From assembly GCA_002748265.1 (NCBI GenBank), contig PDRY01000018.1, positions 96,887 to 160,886 on the forward strand: a stretch of 64,000 nt of DNA, written 5' to 3'. The notes under the pieces are model-generated. The model worked only from the letters and a program-made list of their open reading frames with translations. It had not been told where the DNA came from and searched no databases. Source of the DNA: Rhodobacterales bacterium (GTDB lineage Bacteria > Pseudomonadota > Alphaproteobacteria > Rhodobacterales > Rhodobacteraceae). Below, piece after piece: positions 60,009 through 64,000 of this stretch (position 1 is the stretch's first letter; every line of letters starts with the position of its first letter). Both the position numbers and the translations under genes were made by a program.

Positions 60009-60682
60009 TGCCATACACGCCGCTGACACAGTTCGATCCGGCGCGCATCCCGGACACGAACGATGAGGTGAATTTCCACGCAGATGCCACCTACGTTTGG
60101 GGGGTTCTGGCGGGGTTCACGATCCCTGAACTCAACGCGAATTTCGCCTGGATGGCTGGCGCTCTGGTTGGCGATACCGCCACGCTGCTCGACAGCGTGA
60201 ACGCGCTAACGGCGATGTTCGACGGCACTGCGCTGTTCGACATGCCGGTTGTCGTGAAGGCCGCGCCTGGCGGGAACGCCAATGTCTGGCTGAAGAACGA
60301 GACGGAAAAAAATCAGGGCGTCGTCTATTGGGATCGCAACTTGGACCAGGTGGTGATTGCAGCCTACAGCGCTGACGGATCAACGCAAGCCGGTCAGGTG
60401 CGGATCTCCACCACTGAGGCGTCGTGGAATGGGCACGAGTTTTGGCACGAGAACAATGCCGCAATCCAGACCATCCAGGGGGTGAAGGGGCGCAAGGCGT
60501 TCCTCAAGAACAACTCTGGCGGGACTCTGGTCTACGGCGCCGAGGTCGATGGATCGCAGCTTTCCTACGCCAGCATCAGCTCTGCTGGCACGGTTGTCAG
60601 CAGCGGGGTGCCGCCGGGCCGGTGGGCGTGTCTGGGGTGGGCGCCTGCCGGGAGCGGTTGTGAATATGTGAGGGTGTCGTGA
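60008..60682 (+). CDS. tail fibre-like protein, 224 aa
   Basis: Starts MPYTPLTQFDPARIPDTNDEVNFHADATYVWGVLAGFTIPELNANFAWM; the central strand-rich segment AAPGGNANVWLKNETEKNQGVVYWDRNLDQVVIAAYSAD is fibre-like, ending in a small beta domain (GTVVSSGVPPGRWACLGWAPAG). Two neighbours on either side are also tail genes. Overlaps them by a base or two. Confidence 0.65.
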   Translation: MPYTPLTQFDPARIPDTNDEVNFHADATYVWGVLAGFTIPELNANFAWMAGALVGDTATLLDSVNALTAMFDGTALFDMPVVVKAAPGGNANVWLKNETEKNQGVVYWDRNLDQVVIAAYSADGSTQAGQVRISTTEASWNGHEFWHENNAAIQTIQGVKGRKAFLKNNSGGTLVYGAEVDGSQLSYASISSAGTVVSSGVPPGRWACLGWAPAGSGCEYVRVS

Positions 60683-61200
60683 TGGACTTTCGGAATGCGC
60701 GCTGGGCCGACGTGGCCCAGACACTGATCAACGTGGAGATCGAGAAGGACGGGGCGTGGGTGGTGACGACCGCTGCCGTAGATGACCCCGGAACTGCCGA
60801 ACTATTTGCCGCTGCGCAAGCAGCTGGCGTGGCGGACTATCAGAGGCGCCAGCCGACTGGCGCAGACGTCAATGAGGAGCGGGCGCGGCGGCTGGCTCAG
60901 GGTAAATCGTTCACCGTTTCGTGGCAGGACGATCCGATTCCGATGACGGGACGCCCTTTTGATCAGAGGACCATTCTGGGTCTCTTGCAGCGCGCGACGG
61001 CCTACCATGTGCAGGGCATCGACGCGGCACTGATCACGTATCGTGACGCGGCGAACGTGATCCACCACCTCACCCCCGCGCAGTTCATTGAGCTGGCACA
61101 GCTTGGGATGAATTGGGTTGAGGCGGTCATGGACGTTAGCTGGACCATGAAGGATCGGGGCATCCCGTTTGACTACGACGCGGACCCGCGCTGGCCGTGA
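60682..61200 (+). CDS. DUF4376-like tail fibre assembly protein
   Basis: A 172-aa protein with a typical DUF4376 C-terminus (RARRLAQGKSFTVSWQDDPIPMTGRPFDQRTILGLLQRA, ANVIHHLTPAQFIELAQLGMNWVEAVMD). In other phages this segment sits at the end of a tail fibre assembly or fibre protein. The ATG at 60682 follows the previous stop by one base; GTG 60679 is an alternative. Confidence 0.65.
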   Translation: MDFRNARWADVAQTLINVEIEKDGAWVVTTAAVDDPGTAELFAAAQAAGVADYQRRQPTGADVNEERARRLAQGKSFTVSWQDDPIPMTGRPFDQRTILGLLQRATAYHVQGIDAALITYRDAANVIHHLTPAQFIELAQLGMNWVEAVMDVSWTMKDRGIPFDYDADPRWP

Positions 61201-61245
61201 TTGGCGCGCAAGGGATGGGCGTCAATCACGGCCGCTTTTGGGGAA

Positions 61246-61554
61246 ATGGAGACGAATGTGCCTGAAAAACCAATTGAATTTTGGGTGGCTCTGGTGTCCG
61301 GCATGGCATGGGTCGCGCGTCAGTCCGAGGCTAAGGGGCCTATCGCTCGGATGCTGGAAGCAGGTCTGTCTGGGGGGATCGGCTACGCGCTGGCGCCTGA
61401 TCTGGCGCAGTGGGCGGGCCGCAGTGAGACGCTGACAGTGTTTGTGGTTAGCGCGTTTGCCTATCTGGCGCTGGATGTTTTCACATCGTTGTTCAGTGAC
61501 CGGGAGGCGCTGAGAGCGATTTTGATCCGGCGCCTTGGGGGGAGGGCGGACTGA
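61246..61554 (+). CDS. putative holin, 102 aa
   Basis: Starts METNVPEKPIEFWVALVSGMAWVARQSEAKGP; hydrophobic stretches near residues 10-25, 35-52 and 60-80. Size and position at the head of the lysis module suit a holin. The start could also be GTG 61258, which has GGAGACG in front, or an upstream TTG at 61201. Its stop overlaps the next start. Confidence 0.55.
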   Translation: METNVPEKPIEFWVALVSGMAWVARQSEAKGPIARMLEAGLSGGIGYALAPDLAQWAGRSETLTVFVVSAFAYLALDVFTSLFSDREALRAILIRRLGGRAD

Positions 61555-62015
61555 TGCACTGCACGATCAATAGCTTCCGGCGTCTGTGGCAAGCGCCGCA
61601 GGCGCTGGTGATCGCAGCATTTCTGCTGCTGATGCTGCCGGGGATCGTCCCGGCGCAATTGTGGTTGGAGGTGCGGTCAGTCACTGTGCCGACCGCACAG
61701 GCCGGAGCGCCGGTCGCCCTGTCGGTGAACCGCTCAATTCGACGGCACTTCCACGCGGATTGGGATGTGCTTGTGCGGCGCCGGTCGCCCATGGGGTGGC
61801 TCATCGTTTGCACGGCCCACGGCGGCGGGGACTACCGCCCCGACGCCGTGCTGCCGGAGAACCTGACGCTGGATTGGTGGACCGAGGGCGCTTGTCCGAC
61901 GCTGGCGCGGGGCACCTATATCGTCACCACAACGTGGGAGGTCGAAACCGGACTGCCGATCTTGATCCCCCCGCGCCGCGTCACAGCGCAAAGTAACCCC
62001 TTCATCGTCAAATGA
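61554..62015 (+). CDS. secreted/anchored phage protein, 153 aa
   Basis: An N-terminal hydrophobic segment (residues 14-36, ALVIAAFLLLMLPGIVPA) may be a signal or anchor. The remainder is a beta-rich domain (VTVPTAQAGAPVALSVNRSIRRHFHADWDVLVRRR...WLIVCTAHGGGDYRPDAVLPENLTLDWWTEGACPTLARGTYIVTTTW). No family recognised. A terminator follows the stop. Confidence 0.65.
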   Translation: MHCTINSFRRLWQAPQALVIAAFLLLMLPGIVPAQLWLEVRSVTVPTAQAGAPVALSVNRSIRRHFHADWDVLVRRRSPMGWLIVCTAHGGGDYRPDAVLPENLTLDWWTEGACPTLARGTYIVTTTWEVETGLPILIPPRRVTAQSNPFIVK

Positions 62016-62018
62016 CCG

Positions 62019-62041
62019 CCCCGCCTCGCGCGGGGTTTTTT
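62019..62041 (+). terminator. rho-independent terminator in the lysis region
   Basis: CCCCGC - CTCGC - GCGGGG (62019-62035) followed by TTTTTT (62036-62041). A classic intrinsic terminator at the end of the tail/holin transcript, 14 bp before the endolysin's first ATG. Confidence 0.85.
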
Positions 62042-62054
62042 CATGGAGAATGAC

Positions 62055-62842
62055 ATGATCGACACCGACCTGCTGGTCGCCATTTCTGGGCGCCCGGCTA
62101 ATGACAATATGCGCATATGCGCTCCGTGGTCGCGGGGCTGAAACTCGGTGGCGCCACTGCCGGGCTGAACCTTCCGCATCGTCTCGCGCAGTTCCTTCCG
62201 CAAGCTGCCCACGAAAGCGGGCGCTTTAAGTATGATCGCGAGGTGTGGGGGCCGACGCCTGCGCAGCGGCGCTATGACATCCGTGTGGACCTTGGCAACA
62301 CGCCTGAGCGCGATGGCGATGGATATAGCAAGCGCGGCCGGGGGCCATTCCAACTCACGGGGGGGCACAACTATCGGGCGTTCAGCGCTTGGGCCAAGGA
62401 TCTTGATCCTGACGCTCCCGATTTTTTCCGCGATCCTGATGCGCTGAACACCGACCCCTGGGAGGGCCTTTCGGCCATTTGGTATTGGGACGAAGGCAAC
62501 CCGACCGGTCAGAGCCTGAACCGCTATGCCGACCGCAATGACATTGAGATGGTGACGCACCGTATCAACGGCGGGCTGAACGGCTATGCCGACCGGCTGC
62601 GGCTCTATGACCGCACGGCGCTTGTCCTGCTGGGCCGCGACCCGTCCGATATTCGCGGGTTCCAGGCGCAGGCGGATGTGCTGGTTGATGGCATCTCTGG
62701 CCCGATCACTCGGGCCGCAATGCACCGTGAGCTGGTGGCGCTGCCGTCCCTGGACGAGGAGCAGCTCGACATCGTTCCCGACCGGATCGACCGCGTGGTC
62801 GATCTGCTGACCACTTCTCTGAACATCCTGAAAGGAAACTGA
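62055..62842 (+). pseudogene. GH19 endolysin with an N-terminal frameshift
   Basis: The catalytic domain lies in frame from ATG 62117: RLAQFLPQAAHESGRFKYDREVWGPT (the Glu in AHESGRF is the acid/base) and GRGPFQLTGGHNYRAFS, ending DRVVDLLTTSLNILKGN (241 aa). Upstream an in-frame start at 62055 would encode MIDTDLLVAISGRPANDN, but an exact 8-bp tandem repeat ATATGCGC (62107-62114, 62115-62122) shifts it and it stops at 62137-62139. Restart at 62117 could still make an active but shortened enzyme. AAGGAG-type ribosome sites near 62117 are absent. Confidence 0.75.
62107..62122 (+). repeat. 8-bp tandem duplication ATATGCGC x2
   Basis: Two perfect adjacent copies within the endolysin start region. 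Removing one joins the upstream N-terminus to the GH19 domain in frame (AND N M R S V V A G L). A polymerase-slippage type change. Confidence 0.9.
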
Positions 62843-62844
62843 CC

Positions 62845-63072
62845 ATGAACGTTCAGCTGCCTCCGCTGTCCATCTTCGCCGCTCGCTCGTTCTGGCTGCT
62901 GATCGCCACACTCTTGGGCGTGATCGCACAGGCGCTCGGGTGGGACGTCGGCGCCCCCGACGACCTGGCCGACGCCCTGCTGCCCTTCGGAACGGCGTTT
63001 CTGGGCTTCCTAGCCTATCGCGAGCGTCTGAATCCGAAGCGCAGCCTGACCCTGACCGGCCCGATCCAATGA
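62845..63072 (+). CDS. small phage membrane protein, holin candidate
   Basis: A 75-aa protein with two hydrophobic segments (about residues 13-30, SFWLLIATLLGVIAQALGW, and 43-58, LLPFGTAFLGFLAYR) and a basic C-terminus. It lies between the endolysin and the spanin genes, as small pinholin or holin-like proteins do. AAAGGAAAC precedes the ATG. Confidence 0.6.
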   Translation: MNVQLPPLSIFAARSFWLLIATLLGVIAQALGWDVGAPDDLADALLPFGTAFLGFLAYRERLNPKRSLTLTGPIQ

Positions 63073-63269
63073 CCGGGCTGCTGCTGGCCTCCGTGGGTCT
63101 GGTCGTCGCCTTTCTTTTGGGGCGCCGAGGCGGCTCCCGCAAGGCCACGCAAAGGGGCCGCGAGGCGGCAAAGAAAAGAGAGGAGACCCGTCATGAGGTT
63201 CAAGAGGATCTGCGTCGTGATGGCGCTGACGCTGCTCGCGACCGCCTGCGCTCCGACTGGTCGGACTGA
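63069..63269 (+). CDS. Rz-like inner-membrane spanin
   Basis: A 66-aa protein: an N-terminal membrane anchor (MTGLLLASVGLVVAFLLG) and a charged coiled-coil tail (RKATQRGREAAKKREETRHEVQEDLRRDG). It overlaps the downstream lipoprotein gene in another frame by 77 bp, the Rz/Rz1 layout. It overlaps the preceding gene by 4 bp. Confidence 0.72.
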   Translation: MTGLLLASVGLVVAFLLGRRGGSRKATQRGREAAKKREETRHEVQEDLRRDGADAARDRLRSDWSD

Positions 63270-63393
63270 CGGTTGTGCCGGGTGGCGCCCGATCACCGGG
63301 CTGGCACGCGACGCTGATGTGATCAGCGACACGCTGGCGCTGTCAATTGCGGAGCACCAAGAACAGGGCCGCGCGCTCGGCTGCTGGGGATAG
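63193..63393 (+). CDS. Rz1-like outer-membrane spanin lipoprotein
   Basis: A 66-aa protein with a Sec/lipobox signal, LLATAC (Cys19), after MRFKRICVVMALT. The mature part is short, with one Pro- and Gly-containing stretch before a helical region. Embedded partly within Rz in the +1 frame, with AGGAGA before its ATG. Together with Rz it would fuse inner and outer membranes at lysis. Confidence 0.72.
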   Translation: MRFKRICVVMALTLLATACAPTGRTDGCAGWRPITGLARDADVISDTLALSIAEHQEQGRALGCWG

Positions 63394-63402
63394 GAGAGAC
63401 AG

Positions 63403-63738
63403 ATGGACAATAGTGGCTTCACGCGCGGCTCGACGTTCCTTTTCATCGGAACGCTGTCGCTAACAGATGCCGAGGGCACGCCCATCGACGGAACTGGCTG
63501 GTCGATCTCCAGCGATATTAGGAAGTTAGACGGAGAACTGATTGCGCCGCTTGTGGTCGATTGGATCGATCCGACAGAGCGAAGATTTGCAGCTGAATTC
63601 GACGGTGACACCAGGTCATGGCCGCTGGGCCGCGCCAAGTGGGATTTGCTCGTGACGGGGCCGCTGGGGCAAGTGATCTACACCAAAACGGCCCATCTTC
63701 TGATTGAAGAAGGAGTGACCCATGCCACAAAGGTCTGA
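63403..63738 (+). CDS. phage tail-associated hypothetical protein, 111 aa
   Basis: A beta-rich protein: MDNSGFTRGSTFLFIGTLSLTDAEGTPIDGTGWSISSDIRKLDGELIAPLVVDWIDPTERRFAAEFDGD. Reads like a small beta-sandwich, similar to receptor-binding or head-fibre decoration domains, but no exact family. AGGAGAG precedes the ATG. It overlaps the next gene by 17 bp. Confidence 0.65.
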   Translation: MDNSGFTRGSTFLFIGTLSLTDAEGTPIDGTGWSISSDIRKLDGELIAPLVVDWIDPTERRFAAEFDGDTRSWPLGRAKWDLLVTGPLGQVIYTKTAHLLIEEGVTHATKV

Positions 63739-64000
63739 CACATTGAAATTGACCGGCTTGAGCGGCCAGACCGTCGATTTTGGTCCTCTTGTCGTTCGAG
63801 GTGCTGGCCTTCATGGGCCGGGTCTGTCGTGGTCTTTCGAGAGCTCTATGCAGCCGTTCTTTCCGAGCGTCAGGCCGCTGTCGCCTGCCGCTTGGTACGA
63901 CCCGTCCGACCTGTCCACGCTGTTTCAGGATGCGGCCATGACGATCCCCGTCACAGCCGATGGAGACCCGGTCGGGGCGGTTCAGGATCGCTCAGGCAAC
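63722..64000 (+). CDS. LamG/concanavalin-like phage protein, cut by the window end
   Basis: Open from ATG 63722 to the last base (93 residues seen, no stop). The part LSPAAWYDPSDLSTLFQDAAMTIPVTADGDPVGAVQDRSGN is the usual N-terminus of LamG/ConA-like phage or secreted proteins. It may be a receptor-binding tail component. It starts inside the previous gene. Confidence 0.72.
   Translation, partial: MPQRSDTLKLTGLSGQTVDFGPLVVRGAGLHGPGLSWSFESSMQPFFPSVRPLSPAAWYDPSDLSTLFQDAAMTIPVTADGDPVGAVQDRSGN

Larger units (their letters stand above)
31101..64000. mobile_element. siphovirus-type prophage integrated at tRNA-Leu, right end off window
   Basis: Continuous phage gene order: integrase/excisionase, early leftward genes, repressor and divergent Cro-like gene, replication, HNH, terminase, portal, protease, capsid, connectors, tail, lysis. 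The left boundary is the tRNA-Leu 3' end. No attR is visible, so the element is at least 32.9 kb. HK97-type head genes and the 1166-residue tape measure indicate a long non-contractile tail. Most genes look intact; the endolysin has a likely frameshift. Confidence 0.95.

Noticed and set aside
1-64000. CRISPR arrays, rRNA genes and insertion sequences
   Set aside because: No regularly spaced repeats, rRNA segments or transposase motifs were noticed on either strand.

Overview
The window is high-GC alphaproteobacterial DNA of the Rhodobacteraceae/Roseobacter type. The evidence is the soxBDAG-type sarcosine oxidase operon, CcmI, TRAP and BMP-family transporters, a CtlX/arginase/ornithine cyclodeaminase arginine cluster, and the tight ATGA gene overlaps typical of the group. 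The organism assignment is inferred from gene content, not from a search.

Positions 1-31000 are chromosomal. In order: ruvX (partial) and ccmI on the minus strand; heterotetrameric sarcosine oxidase soxB-soxD-soxA-soxG on plus; then, converging on it across a 9-bp-stem hairpin, a seven-gene minus-strand unit (N-formylglutamate amidohydrolase-like hydrolase, TRAP DctQ-DctM-DctP, glutamine synthetase-like ligase, aldehyde dehydrogenase, iron alcohol dehydrogenase). An RpiR-type regulator is divergent to that unit, with a perfect TGACATGTCA palindrome between them. The ligase/ADH/ALDH/amidohydrolase set would suit a gamma-glutamylation route for an imported amino alcohol. Next come a BMP-family ABC transporter (ATPase, two permeases, binding protein), an enoyl-CoA hydratase, tRNA-Asn, an MBL hydrolase, a histidine kinase without an adjacent regulator, a methyltransferase, gluQ, an arginine-catabolic cluster with a divergent Lrp/AsnC regulator, dsbB, a VTT-domain membrane protein and a zinc metallopeptidase. 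Two copies of a long-stem hairpin repeat flank the arginine cluster.

From tRNA-Leu(CAA) at 31015-31100 to the end of the window is a siphovirus-type prophage; its right end lies outside. The left arm (32-39.6 kb, minus strand) holds integrase, excisionase, two DNA methyltransferases, many small early genes and a DUF2303 protein. A lambda-like switch at 39.1-39.75 kb has an XRE repressor, two promoters and four TCGA-armed operators, with a Cro-like gene on the right. The rightward part has an early block with a third methyltransferase and a DUF1376-like replication protein, a region with a perfect DnaA box, then HNH nuclease, terminase, portal, S49 protease, capsid, connectors, tail tube, a G/GT tail chaperone pair with an apparent -1 frameshift, tape measure, tail fibre proteins, and a lysis module (holin candidates, GH19 endolysin, overlapping Rz/Rz1 spanins). 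A LamG-like protein runs off the end.

The most notable signals are the G-AAA-AAG frameshift site, an 8-bp tandem duplication that knocks the annotated start of the endolysin out of frame, promoters with operators in their -35/-10 spacers and a potentially leaderless cro-like mRNA, a cytosine methyltransferase with seven repeated xPxxTxxx motifs, and a 17-nt translation-start sequence shared exactly by the capsid and tail-tube genes.
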